The notes beneath the pieces were generated by a model. That model worked only from the letters and a program-made list of their open reading frames with translations. It made no database searches and was not told the DNA's origin. Positions 38,201 to 48,924 of a stretch of 64,000 nt of DNA are shown here, piece after piece. The stretch is taken from contig JANFOG010000012.1 of the NCBI GenBank assembly GCA_024336345.1, forward strand, positions 1 to 64,000, in the 5' to 3' direction. Origin of the DNA: Mariannaea sp. PMI_226 (lineage: Eukaryota > Ascomycota > Sordariomycetes > Hypocreales > Nectriaceae). How positions within the stretch are numbered: position 1 is the first letter of the stretch; each line of letters starts with the position of its first letter. Both the position numbers and the translations under genes were made by a program.

Positions 38201-38806
38201 GCCCAGTTGTACGTTAAGTGTAAGAGCATATGCCCTACACTGTGGCTGCTGTTGTTGGCTGACGCCATGCCGTTTTCCAAAATTTTCTGTGGTTGCAATA
38301 CCACGCTGTGGTGGCCGAATGTCGAGCAGCGTCCGGAACTTGCATGCATGATGACTGCCTGGGCATAGCTTGGAAATTTGCTGCAAGTCAAGATGCTCGT
38401 GAAGCGCTGTTTCAAACGATTGTTGTTGGATTCTTTCCAAGTATTCAGCGATAGTCTGCCCAGACGCGAATTTTACTCGCATGGGGAATGTTGCCGTTGC
38501 TGGAGTCGCCATTCTGTTGTTATCAGGACTTAGGACATGTTTCTCGGACAGCGTGATGCCAAAGACAATGTCGTCGGAACTGGCCATGCGGCCAATAATC
38601 AAGGCCCAAGCGGCACGAACCAGATTTGGTGTGGTGATATCCTTCGTCCCATTTCTAATGAGTGGAATCTGATATTCGATCATGCTGTCCGCCTCCAGGT
38701 TGTGTAAGGATGGTGGGAGAGCTGGGAAGGATGTGCTGGAATGGCTGTCTGCCAGAGCATCTCGCCAATATTCCTCTGCTTCTTTCATTTTGTCATGAAG
38801 AATCAT
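20285..38806 (-). CDS. Five-module nonribosomal peptide synthetase, cyclising type (one gene across two long frames)
   Basis: Two exons, 38806-30329 and 30274-20285, joined by a 54-nt intron (GTAAGA donor, TTACTAAC branch, AACAG acceptor) inside a condensation domain. The join makes DNDPTE-YDINISAVER and keeps the frame open, for about 6155 residues. Domain order with landmarks: C-terminal half of a C domain (residues 1-265); A1 (FTSGSTGTPKG near 37520) and T1 (LGGDS, 36262); C (HHALYDG, 35660); A2 (34240), T2 (33005), epimerisation (HHLVVDLVSW, 32415; EGHGREPW); C (DHSIVDG, 31015); A3 (29570), T3 (28320); C (HHSLYDG, 27715); A4 (26320), T4 (25090); C (HHALYDG, 24480); A5 (23055), T5 (21785); terminal CT (SHAQYDG, 21160). 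All five carrier serines are present. There is no methyltransferase and no thioesterase; fungal CT domains usually cyclise the product. The start is uncertain because the first ATG lies mid-C-domain. Product unknown. Confidence 0.95.
30275..30328 (-). other. Intron joining the two NRPS frames
   Basis: 54 nt, GTAAGA at the donor, CTAAC branch-like word 8 nt before the AACAG acceptor, phase 0. Retaining it would end the protein after LQLMLEGLDY, in the middle of the condensation domain that follows the epimerase. Downstream, the frame is open from the acceptor into the next A domain. Confidence 0.92.
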
Positions 38807-38809
38807 AAT

Positions 38810-39304
38810 TGTGAGAAAGCAACAGCAACTTTTTCGTGTTCAACAGTTAGAGTTGGCTATTTCGACGAGTTCGCAGCTGGGGTTTTTCCAATCAGCGATT
38901 GCTGTGAAATACCTGTATCACGTATATAGGCATGGTCTATGTAGTCATGTACTGGTAGGTATAATTCACGCAAGCGGGTTCTCTTGTAGAGCCCAACTTC
39001 TAGCGCCAATGATATAGCATCAAACTCCATAAAGGTGGCAAAGGCCTGTCCACTTACTACGTCAAAGCTTTTTTTTTCTTCTTCATAACCGACCTATAAA
39101 TTCAAGCCGCACTGCTTCAAGTCTCACCTCCGTATGATGCCTGAGTCGGGAAGAGACTTGCTGACCCTCCTTCCAATACAGGAAGTCGACAGCTACAAAA
39201 GGTCGTGAGTGAATATCGTAGAATGCACGAGTTTAGCCCGAAAGCGACTTCATAGCGTGCCCTACCCGGAGTCTATAATTCTTCTCAGGCACGTACTGCA
39301 CCAT
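38810..39304 (-). pseudogene. Unidentified protein-like reading frames just upstream of the NRPS start
   Basis: On the minus strand, a frame from about 39304 to 39083 reads QMVQYVPEKNYRLRV, FYDIHSRPFVAVDFLYWKEG and SSRLRHHTEVRLEAVRLEF. After a frame change at a run of nine A it continues as SGQAFATFMEFDAISLALEV, KRTRLRELYLPVHDYIDHAY and TVEHEKVAVAFSQL down to about 38815. Amphipathic, compositionally normal sequence across 160 codons is unlikely by chance, but at least three stops interrupt it. It could be a decayed neighbour, or exons I could not splice. I do not recognise the family and it does not resemble the missing half of the C domain. Confidence 0.25.
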
Positions 39305-42300
39305 CTGCCCGGCGTAATGTCATGGCGTTTCATGGTATTCAGGGGGGGAGGGGGGTGTGGCTGTCAGTCTCAATGCAAGGTCCGTTTCTAATTTCCATAT
39401 GCAAGCTCCTAGGTTACCTGTGACAAAATAATCCATACTCTGATAAAAAATTTTGGTTCGGTCCAGATATAGAGATCCAAGCCGAGATTTTTCCAAAATT
39501 TCTTCTGCTCACCCTCAAACTACCTTAAGTGTATCCATTTGCTGTAAATCATCAAGCAGGTGGAGGTGCAGTCAACCTTCGGTTTTCTTTTTCCTTTTTT
39601 TCCCCCTTTCGTTCCCGATTCTTTTCTTCTCTGGTTTCTTTTTTCCTCCCCTTATTCTAACAAAGGCATGCAGGGTCAATAGATCGTAAAATAGTCACCC
39701 TTCGAGCACACCTTACCACGTATGGAAGGAGTTGCACATATCAGAGTGACAAGTTATTAATGTATAAGGAACATATCAATGCAATAAGATCAGCATGCTT
39801 ACTGTAGAAGAGGAGTGATATGAAAACTATCAGCTTCTTCTTTGAGTTTAGCTAGAGTTGATGGGTGGAGTAGCATATAGCATGTTCGTAGTCTCACAGT
39901 TTCCTCTTTTGATCGACTTTTTGATCGCATCGTAAGTATTGGGATTCCACTTTTGCAAGAGGTGGAGACTGTTGGCATAAGCGGGTAACTAGTTATGATT
40001 CTACTATCCCTATCGCGGTCCTGAGGCAAGTGGAGTGTACCCCGACTGGCTAAGAGTCAGATTAGATAATCACTTGCAGCGAACAGCAGAGGTCGATTGA
40101 GAGCTGTTCCAAGAGTCATGTGATGATGATGATTTCTCGAATGTTGTCAGGGATATTGCTGATACACTTTGTAAGGGGGTGTTAGCGAAATGCATTAGGA
40201 AAGTAAGTACCATGTGCTCTGGAATATCTGATTTGTTAGCATCTTTGTTCGATACTCTCCATTAGCCTTCGAAAGGGGATTGGGTCCCAGGAACTTTATG
40301 GAGCATGTAAGCTTACTGGTTCCAAATCCAATCCACTGCAAATTACTTACCTCCCCGAGGTAGGCAATTTGTTGGCTAGTGCTATGGACCAGCCACATGA
40401 ACTCCGTCCAAGAGTCAGTGGCTATGCACATATGTAAGTATTTGCGTCGTAAGGCAGCGGAAGGTGGATCTGCCTCGGGTTATAAATGATAGATTGGTAA
40501 GGCTTCCTCGATACCCCTATTATTACTAGACTGTGATGGAAATGCAACACATACTATGTAGTAGAATCATTCTTGGAATTGTTCTTCGAATTATTGCATG
40601 TTCTCTCCATGCCCAACCCAGTGCGTGCGATATCTTAGCCACGGACAGACTTGCAACGCAATCCGGGGTAGTCAAAAGTACATGCTACTGGACAGCACAA
40701 GGGGGTGCTAACCGAAATCGACCTCGAGGAGGTCCTAGCTATGGCCAAAGATATGGCAAGCACATTCCTACCTACCGTAGATCGTAAGGCGCCTGCTGTG
40801 TAACTAAGTACCTTATGTATCCAAATGCCAACGGCAACACTGTAGCAGCCTAGAAGGCGCATTAGCTGAGAATCGATTGGGCGTACGGGTAGGGCAGAAC
40901 ACCCCTGAAGGTGGCACAGCTGGACCGTGCATCCCATACGAACTATCGTGAAGGCCCGTTATACGTGGCAAAGCTGGGTGCCGTATTTCTCAGCCTGTCC
41001 CAAACCATAGGGTTGGGCTAGCTAGTGTGATTGAGGATCATTGAAAATCCAAAAGGAAAAAAAAAAAACGAAGGGGGGGAGGAGAGCTAAAAAAAAAAAA
41101 ACCCCAGAATAAAAAGCGCACATTTCCCAACTCTACGTGCAAAGCATGAATTATGGGTTGGACACTCAGCTTCTGCACGACTGAACTGACACCTACTCTG
41201 TATAGTATTCGTTTGTTTACCGCTCCTAGCGCCTTGTGACTACCCAGTCTCCGCGACAGCAAGGAAACCAAAGATGAGATTGTTCATTCAAACTCATTCA
41301 GTAAATGCCTAGATACTTCTACAGCCACTCCAAATCTCAGTATAGTAACCCTATGATTGTACGGCCTGGTACTCATCTGACTAGTTCACATGCGTCCCCA
41401 GCGCGTGGCAGCTTCCTTGGCATCCTACCTTACGTATTTGCGTCCAGGCCCATTTCGCACGCTTAGGCTATGGAAGCTAGACTGTTAGTTAGTTGGATGC
41501 TATACCTGAGTACTCAACGGCCCCCCCGCAGACCGTAACACCGCTACGGAATTAGATTCCTCAAGCCAAACTAAAGCGAACCACCCAAGCCCAAATACTA
41601 TGATGGCATCAGATCCATCGTCTATGCTATTCCGTACATGATTCATATTACCTATTGCTGTCAGTCGTAATTTTCCGTGCAATCCGAATTCGCGTTACTC
41701 AGCCTACCAGTGTCTCAACTCAGCGATACGCTCGGACCCGTGACGACGCTCGGCGAGGCTATTTGGCCTTCAATTGCACTAGCTACCGCCGCCCTAGTTG
41801 GGTTGGATATGTCATAGGGCGCGAACGTGACGATAGAGGAGAAAGGCATAGATTCAGCCACCACTAAACATTCTAGAGAAGGATAACCCACCTGCCAAAA
41901 AAAAACGATTGTTCGACGAAGATAGATAGTTAACTACGCAATGTAGCTCCCTAAAGCGGAATTACAGTATTCTAATCAATTGTAAACCTGGTTAATAGCA
42001 CAGGATATCTTCTGGGTGACCACCACTAGTTATCATATCAATGCTACTATATCTATTATCTCCGCGTTCTCTTACTGTATTCAGGCACTTACTATTTGCC
42101 TTTTTGAAACATATTTGATGCTGGTAGTCTTACGTACTTGCTTTGTACCTGTGTCCTGCATCATTGGCTACCTAGCATGCAGCTAGTTCTAGCTGATCAT
42201 TGTCTTTGTGCCTTCCTTACTGGGATAGGCAGGTCGAGGCTCGTCTGTCTGAATTTATTCGTAACGGTCCTCCATGAGAAAGGCAATGAAAGGTCCGAGT

Positions 42301-43321
42301 TGTTTTCTATTTGAGTAATTATCACCCCTTTGCCATACAAACCATGTTTCCCACCCGGAGAGTTCCGAGGCTACAACCAAATTGAAATCTTTAGCAAACG
42401 ACATGGCTTTGTATTGGATCAAAATCTCTTCCGGTCTGATGAACTAGTGTACAAGTGCTCCAATAATCGTCAATCTGTAATATAGCTCATCCCTGGACTT
42501 TAGACGACAACTTAATCACAAGTGCAGACGCTTACCCACCTTAGTGTGCATCTTCTATTACGTTCTATAGCAATAACAAACTGCAGTGGCAAGAGGCAAA
42601 ACGTTTGGATGAGAAGCATTCAAAAGAGAGCCGACGTGACGACTTTCAATGCTATCTCGAGTATCAAGCCCCTGCAGGTCTCAGGCCCATTAAGCCTATC
42701 ACATATATTAGTAAACGTAAAAGAAGCAGTTCGCAAGAAAGCCGGGGAAAGCGGGAATCACCCCTGTGAATTCCCTTTGGCCGAGAAAAAGGGAGGATAA
42801 GAGTTTCCCAATTAGGCTGGGACACACAAGACCAATCATTCGTCCATGCACCTTGTGAGCTTTCATAGATTAGGAACACTCGGAGATACGACTTGGGTGA
42901 GTCAAAATCTGATGAATACATGACCAGCGCATGCTTCTCATATCCTTCTGAGCTTGGAGACCATATCTCAGAACCATTGAGATTTCTTTAGGATGAATGA
43001 TTTTGCTGTGCTTAAACTAGTAAATATTTTCTCAAATAGCGACTTGGTTATACTCATCTCAGAACCGATCATTGCTGTTTGTCCTGTTACGTTGGGTAAC
43101 TCGACGTTCTACAGTGGTTTTGCCTGTAGAAATGCTAGATGGACAATTTTGGAAGCTACAAAAACCAAGATATTCAATTGATCAAACGATCCGTGCTTCT
43201 GAGTGTCTTGGAAGTACCCGCGGTGCTCTTGCACTACTGAAAACGGTAAGCCACCGCTCAGATAGTGCTTCTAGCTGGTACTTCTTGTTTATCAATAGAA
43301 ACAGTGCATTTGGGTAGTAAG
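39305..43321. other. Gene-poor stretch upstream of the NRPS
   Basis: About 4 kb without a supported gene. There are pyrimidine-rich tracts near 39575-39660, A-rich tracts near 41056-41100, and a short protein-like but start-less frame at about 40670-40803 (LTEIDLEEVLAMAKDM, TFLPTVDRKAPAV). No solo LTR copy or transposon protein was recognised. It separates the NRPS from the next gene and should contain the NRPS promoter. Confidence 0.4.
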
Positions 43322-45457
43322 TCATGCGAAGTGCTCGCTTGGAGTCGCTTTCCCAACCCCTCCAAATTGCCAAGGCCGTTGTCTGGGCTCTTGAGAAACG
43401 TCTCCTGCCAACCCAAACCCTCGAACAACCCCCCCAGACTGCCCCAGAACCAAGCCAAACCCTACTTTGATGCCCCTAATTCCCTGGTCGCCATTCAATT
43501 GTACTTCGTTCAAGCTCCGCGCTCTTGCTGCTTCGATGATTGAGGAAGGCTTTACGTCACGCATCGAGCCTTCTTGGTGGGCAGCTTGAACGCCAAGCAG
43601 GACTCCTACCAGTGCCAGTGCAATGCTCACTATATATATACTACCCAACTGAGCCATGTTGTATTCAAAAAGTGCCGTCGATCGTGTGCGAATACACGGA
43701 TATCTTGTCTTGTTACCACCACGATTAATGCCCGAGGAGACTGAGTCATTGTTGGCCCACGAAACTGCGACAAATGACGGGTATGACAACAGTGATACGA
43801 CAATATCCTCATACAACTCTTGTATGCCTTTGTGTAAATCCTTTTGTGGGAGGAAATTAGGCAAGGTGCTTAATTTTGATCTGAGAAAGTCTGTGCTGGG
43901 GACGTAATGAGGCATCCGGATTGTTCCGTTTAGAAAATTCCTGAGCTGCTTGCCAAGCGCATGATAGGCTGCGACCCTACGGTAATTCTCAAGATCGTTT
44001 GGGAACACGTAATTGCTTGCCGGAGATGCCGTGGTCTTGTCCCGGGTGCCATCATCAGCGATCTCTTTAGGTACATAATCTGTATCAATCACTCGTCTCA
44101 GCTGCTTGCGGTCCATAACTTCATAGGATTGAATGCCGTTAGTATATTCGAACTTGATTTTATATTTCATTTCGTAGTGTTCGCATCCGATGATAACTGG
44201 AGTATAAGCCTCATGCCATCCTGCAGCTGATCGATCTGCAGGCTGGAGGTGGGAATAGTTCTTGACAGTCGCATATCCAATCCAGATGATGGGTTCTGTT
44301 CGGAATGCTCCAAGATTTTTCGGATAAGGGGGTTTTGAATCAGGTTTGCCATTTGAATCAGCAGCGATTTGTGGTACTGCATAATCACCCAAACTGGCTT
44401 GGGCTAGGTAGGAGAAATTCCCTTCCGGCAGGATATCACTTGTTCCAAATGGTGGTGAATTAGCACCAAGCTCTTTGACCTTGGCGCCTATTCCAGATGC
44501 AAGTTCCTTGCAAACGTAACCAGGAGCAATGAACTCCACTGTATAGGAACAGTTCCATTTTGTGGTACATACCTCTGCTGCAGCATCTTTTCGAGCAGCG
44601 GCCTGTGGGAGATTTACCACCTTTTCTACCAAGCTTTTACAGGCGGAACTCGAATCGCAAAAGTAGTCGAATGAGTTTGGGTTCCCAGCCTCAAGATCTT
44701 CCGTCGTCGAATACCAATCTGCAAGAGGGTTCTGGTAGATTTCGTCTATTGTCGAGGCCTTTCGCCAATCAAAGGTGGCCTCAAGTGAGAAATTCAGGGT
44801 GCGAGCCTCTGGGCAGAAGGAAGATTCTTTCTGTGTTCCTCCAACAACAGAAAGAGTCTGAGAGGCAAGAATGACAATCAGGGGTGTCGCCCAAACGTAA
44901 ATCGCCAGACATGTTGCCAGTCTCGCCTTTTGGATTGCTTTCCAATCGAATAGAGCGGTAATATCCTCCGTTGCTGTGAACATCGAGTCGATAGTGCCGA
45001 GTCGGATCAGTTTGTGACGAACCACCATCCATACTCTCTGGCGGCGGGCCATAATAACTGCCGTGCTCAAACTCGCCTTAGCGCAGAATGCAAGAATAGT
45101 TCCGTACCGGAGCATAAGCGATTGATTCTCAACCTCTATCCCATCAAGAGACTCGTAGAAGAGATGGTGACCGACAGCAAATATTGTACCAGCAAAGAGG
45201 AATAAATACATGCTCCACGTTTTCTTTTCGTATATCTCCCAAAATTGGCGGATATTTCCAAATACACTGCCAGTTCGAGAGAGGTTTTTGTACTCTTTCT
45301 TCTCTCCCGTGTTCGGTGATGCACTGGACGTGAGAAGGGATGTTTGGCTTTCAATAGGGTAAACGTTTCTTGTCCCATCTGATGGGAGGGATGTTTCGTC
45401 TCCCCGAGCCCGGGGATCTTCTGGGCCAGATGGCGACTGCATAGTATGGAGCTCCAT
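43322..45457 (-). CDS. Fungal multi-pass membrane protein with large extracytoplasmic domain, function unknown
   Basis: Single-exon frame of 711 residues from a true ATG. Layout: a hydrophilic Ser/Pro/Glu-rich N-terminus (1-80); hydrophobic segments near 83-103 (SMYLFLFAGTIFAVGHHLFY), 117-138 (YGTILAFCAKASLSTAVIMA) and 184-208 (TCLAIYVWATPLIVILASQT); a long loop to about 640 with several cysteines and N-glycosylation sequons (NFS, NCS, NYS, NGT, NDS); then a last segment GSIYIVSIALALVGVLLGVQ and a short cytosolic tail. This pattern matches a widespread fungal family often labelled formylmethionine deformylase-like in databases, a name with no experimental basis that I know of. No catalytic motif is visible. 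It is the first gene upstream of the NRPS on the same strand, but the 4.5 kb gap argues against tight co-regulation. Confidence 0.85.
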   Translation of the reverse strand: MELHTMQSPSGPEDPRARGDETSLPSDGTRNVYPIESQTSLLTSSASPNTGEKKEYKNLSRTGSVFGNIRQFWEIYEKKTWSMYLFLFAGTIFAVGHHLFYESLDGIEVENQSLMLRYGTILAFCAKASLSTAVIMARRQRVWMVVRHKLIRLGTIDSMFTATEDITALFDWKAIQKARLATCLAIYVWATPLIVILASQTLSVVGGTQKESSFCPEARTLNFSLEATFDWRKASTIDEIYQNPLADWYSTTEDLEAGNPNSFDYFCDSSSACKSLVEKVVNLPQAAARKDAAAEVCTTKWNCSYTVEFIAPGYVCKELASGIGAKVKELGANSPPFGTSDILPEGNFSYLAQASLGDYAVPQIAADSNGKPDSKPPYPKNLGAFRTEPIIWIGYATVKNYSHLQPADRSAAGWHEAYTPVIIGCEHYEMKYKIKFEYTNGIQSYEVMDRKQLRRVIDTDYVPKEIADDGTRDKTTASPASNYVFPNDLENYRRVAAYHALGKQLRNFLNGTIRMPHYVPSTDFLRSKLSTLPNFLPQKDLHKGIQELYEDIVVSLLSYPSFVAVSWANNDSVSSGINRGGNKTRYPCIRTRSTALFEYNMAQLGSIYIVSIALALVGVLLGVQAAHQEGSMRDVKPSSIIEAARARSLNEVQLNGDQGIRGIKVGFGLVLGQSGGVVRGFGLAGDVSQEPRQRPWQFGGVGKATPSEHFA

Positions 45458-47322
45458 CTTGTTGAGGTCTTAATGGTACCTGAAGGTGAGATGCAAATAA
45501 AGGGGTTTTGAAATCGAGCAGGTTCGAGTTGAGGCCTTGATGTAAGCTGGGTAGATTTTTTTCGGGAACTTGTATTGCATCGTCCCGGTTTCTCTTTACT
45601 TGAAATTTAGAATGGCTATTGAATATCAAGATTCGCCCCAATTTTGAGCCGCATGATTCAATATTTGATTATATAATGGAAATGTAGGTCTGTCCTGTGT
45701 GGTAGGACAAGGCTGGAGTTATCAATTTTTTGCCCAATTATCAAGCATCAACCCATTTGATATTTTGAGGTGCATATGCACTCAGCATGGCGTCTGACCG
45801 CAGATGAGATATACGTGGCATCGTATTGTATGTCATAAAAAGGACGAAGCATGTCCTTCCAAGCTTGTCCAGAACAGATGGGCGAGGCCAGGAGATGTCA
45901 TATGGCAGGGGCCGGGGGAGGGGGAAGCAATATCAATGACTTGCTTGAGCATGCAAAGTGTTGGATAGATGGAATACATATCCTAAATACTTCAGATTAA
46001 TATCCTAAAGAACCTTCCTTGAAACTTGACCTCTCGTATGCGCGTGGGCTTGAGCCGTATGAGTGAGAGCCACGTGTTCCGCAGTCCGCGCATTTGGAGG
46101 CAGCAAGGACGTCGACAGGATCTCCACCACAACAAGAGAAGCATCAGCAACCTACCGCGTATTGCGACCGTGCGCTTTAAAGGCACAAAAATGTATCCAT
46201 TTATAAACGCCCTCAGTGTCGTACTGTCTCGTGGTGGTGCCTTGGTCACTGGTCGCAGGAGCGAGCTATTGAAAGTAGCCACTTGATCACAGATATTGTT
46301 TTTGCCGTCTTTCTTTCTTCTCTCTTCTGGAAGTAGAGAACTTCCCTTTCGCTGGTTGTAATAGATTATGAGTACTGGATTATTGATTTCTTTTCTCTTT
46401 GTGGTAAAATTTAGACTATTGCCTGCCGTGAACACTGCTTCCTCATAACTCCTGCGTGATGAGTAAGCGTGGTGTGACAATGACCACACGCCATCTAGTC
46501 TACATAGTACACGACCAACGCCATCATCGCCAAGGCGCTTGGCGAAAATGCGCTAATAAAGTGTTCAGCTATGTCGTTCCATTTATCCGGAGTATAGACA
46601 GTGTTGCACATGAGCCATTCAAGTTGATGGTAATTCACAGCTTTGTAAGGACCATGGAAATGTTTTTCTGTCCCTGGCAAAAATTAGGTATATAGTGACT
46701 ACACAAAAGCCAAAGGCAGTTAAGGCCAAGGCAAAAAAAAATTTAAGCACTTTTTACGGCACTTGCAGCCTCCTATGCCCAGGAGCGATGTTAAAATCCA
46801 GTCCTAAACCCGAGTTTGCTCCAAGGCCTAATAGTCACCTTCTTTTACCTCCTTTGCTAACTAGGTGCTTGTTCCATCTGACAATAAGACATTTGGGACA
46901 GATTAAACCACGGACTAGTCCGATCAAGAGAGGCCTCACTACATAGTACAATTCAAATGTATTTCATTTAAAGAGAAGAACAAGCTACCCGCACAGTCCA
47001 ACTACGGCCATTTCTAATAATAAAAACATGCAGCACGCAAATGAACACCAATGCTCACTTGCATGGCTAATTGATTTTTCTCTCCGCCTTCACCTGTCAA
47101 TATATTGAAGCAGATATCATGGCAGTCCTGGATGAGATAGAGTCAATGGATAAAGTTGACAGTTAGGACTAGTCCAAGACTGTTTGACCTTCAATGTGCC
47201 TACTTTAGGGAATAGATTTAATAGAGTATGTATGCAAACTAACTATTCAGCCTATGTGCTTACCATCGCCCCATTAGGAAAAGATTCAGCATTTAGGCCC
47301 TAGTAGACTTCCACCTCTCAAT
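45458..47322. other. Intergenic DNA, no supported gene
   Basis: About 1.9 kb. A minus-strand frame at 45992-46489 is open for 165 codons but begins at GTG, is rich in Arg and Leu, and has no recognisable motif. The first few hundred bases serve as promoter of the membrane-protein gene. Confidence 0.35.
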
Positions 47323-47775
47323 CACCGCCTCCTTCTCTTCCGTCGTCGCCTTTGCAAGTGTTCAATTCCCTGCCTTAATCTGATGAGATAAATCTCTGCC
47401 ATCAGCTTAGTCAGGTGGTGCTTGGCAAATTCTTTCTCGAGGCCCTTGAGAATATAGCCAGGTAGACCGAACATTGTTAGTAGTAGAGTGTTAGCGTGCC
47501 TAGTTGGGTGCTATATTCATGCCAGATTTTGACAAAAATAATCACTTACCAGCGCCAATACTAAACAAGAATCCTAACGCGCCATTGATCACACCTTTGC
47601 CAAACCCCTCTAAGCCTTCATCCTTATGCTCCCTTATAAGGCTTGATTATCGTGCCAGTAAAAGTATCATAGAATCCATAAACAAATTCCTTTCCAGCCA
47701 TATCCACGCCGCTCCCAAAACCTGTAATCTCATCTCCGTATTGCGGTGCATGAGCCGGATGGTGAATTAACCTTA
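47323..47775 (-). pseudogene. C-terminal relic of a family-1 glucosyltransferase (sterol glucosyltransferase-like)
   Basis: Minus-strand pieces read HPAHAPQYGDEITGFGSGVD and KEFVYGFYDTFTGTIIKPYKG, then after a frameshift EGLEGFGKGVINGALGFLF, then a splice-like GTAAGT and MFGLPGYILKGLEKEFAKH before an Arg-rich end. These match the conserved C-terminal tail of large fungal UDP-glucosyltransferases (GFxxGxGKG...KPGAGxFGLPGYTxKG). The catalytic GT domain is absent, and a frameshift breaks the remnant near 47627. It is a dead fragment, partly overlapping the region upstream of the DUF2985 gene on the other strand. Confidence 0.5.
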
Positions 47776-47850
47776 GTCCGCTCCAAGACGCGGAGGCCGA
47801 CTTTTACGACTCCCAATTTTGACAAATCTCGAGCTCAAGAACCCGCTATT

Positions 47851-48924
47851 ATGGCTGCAGAGGCCGACCTAGATAGCCAAGGCCCTGCAATTGTGTCGTC
47901 GTCAAGGGAGCGGTATTATCGTCATATCAATCTGCGTGAAACGCATCACCACCTGCGGCAACGCCGTCGCAGCCTTGACGAGAAGCACAAGAGTGATTGC
48001 AAGGAAAAATGGGGTCCGACTATTCTTAACGGTCTCAAGGCCTTCTAGAAGTTTGTTACAACCCCAGCTAGCTTTTTCATTGTTCTTTCTTGTCTCAACA
48101 TTGTTGTATGTTATCCCAATCAAAATTTCATCCAGTGTCTTCGCTAATTACAATAACAGGGGTGGGGCGTAAGTAAGTCCATCTATTCAAAATGTGCCAG
48201 GACTCCAGACATCTTCCGACAGATTCTCTCCTCGTTTTGAATTATCTCTGATAATCTTCCTAGGCAATCATCTTCTTCCTCCTACTTAAAGCTGCGCCCG
48301 CCATGAATCACCCTTCCGCTGACGATGACAACTCGCCGCGTAAGAAATGGATTGAAATTGATAGCCAGATTCTCAATGCGTTGTTTTGCGTAACGGGCTT
48401 CGGCTTAGCTCCATGGCGCTTCCGCGATCTCTACTACTTTATCCATGCCATCCATTTCAAGAGTGTACCTGCGATGCAGAAGCTCGCTGCGCAGAACAAG
48501 GGGTGGTTCCGCCCACCTGCATGGGCTACCGATGACACGGCAAAATCTACCAGCGAGACATTCACAGGAGAAAAGGCTCCACCAACTCCCCTCTGGAAAC
48601 TTGGCTTCACCATCTGCATAATGGTGCTCAACACCTTTATACAAATTGCCCTCTGCTACTTCATGTGGGGTTATAGCCGATTCAATCGACCTGTGCGTTA
48701 CCATTCTTCCTTCCATTGGGTTGTTGATGCTGCCACTACCCCAATCAAATATGTTAACCTGAATCCAGGGGTGGTCGACCAGCACCTTCATAGCGTTGGG
48801 ATGTGTAACTGGCCTATTTGCCGGTCTTATGTCATGGTGGGAAGGTCGTTGGGTGAAGAAGATCGAAGGCCCAGGCGTTGAGGTCGTGGTAGCAGAAGTG
48901 TGGGCGTTGGACAATAATGAATAG
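47851..48924 (+). pseudogene. DUF2985-family integral membrane protein, interrupted by an in-frame TAG
   Basis: Exons 47851-48105, 48160-48168 (a 9-nt microexon), 48264-48692 and 48769-48924; every join is GT-AG and phase 0. The protein shows the DUF2985 signature: helix TTPASFFIVLSCLNIVGWGA, then IIFFLLLKAAPAM, then KKWIEIDSQILNALFCVTGF and LAPWRFRDLYYF, helix FTICIMVLNTFIQIALCYFM, and a last helix STFIALGCVTGLFAGLMSWW. Codon 66 (48046-48048) is TAG, in KAF-stop-KFV where related proteins carry a sense codon; one G-to-A change from TGG would explain it. I found no intron that removes it. Either the gene is dead, or translation begins later and yields a shortened protein. Related proteins sit in fungal membranes with unknown function. 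The start is uncertain; the frame is open upstream of 47851 without an ATG. Confidence 0.7.

Noticed and set aside
45992..46489. A 165-codon minus-strand frame.
   Set aside because: Begins at GTG, biased composition, no motif and no intron or neighbour support.
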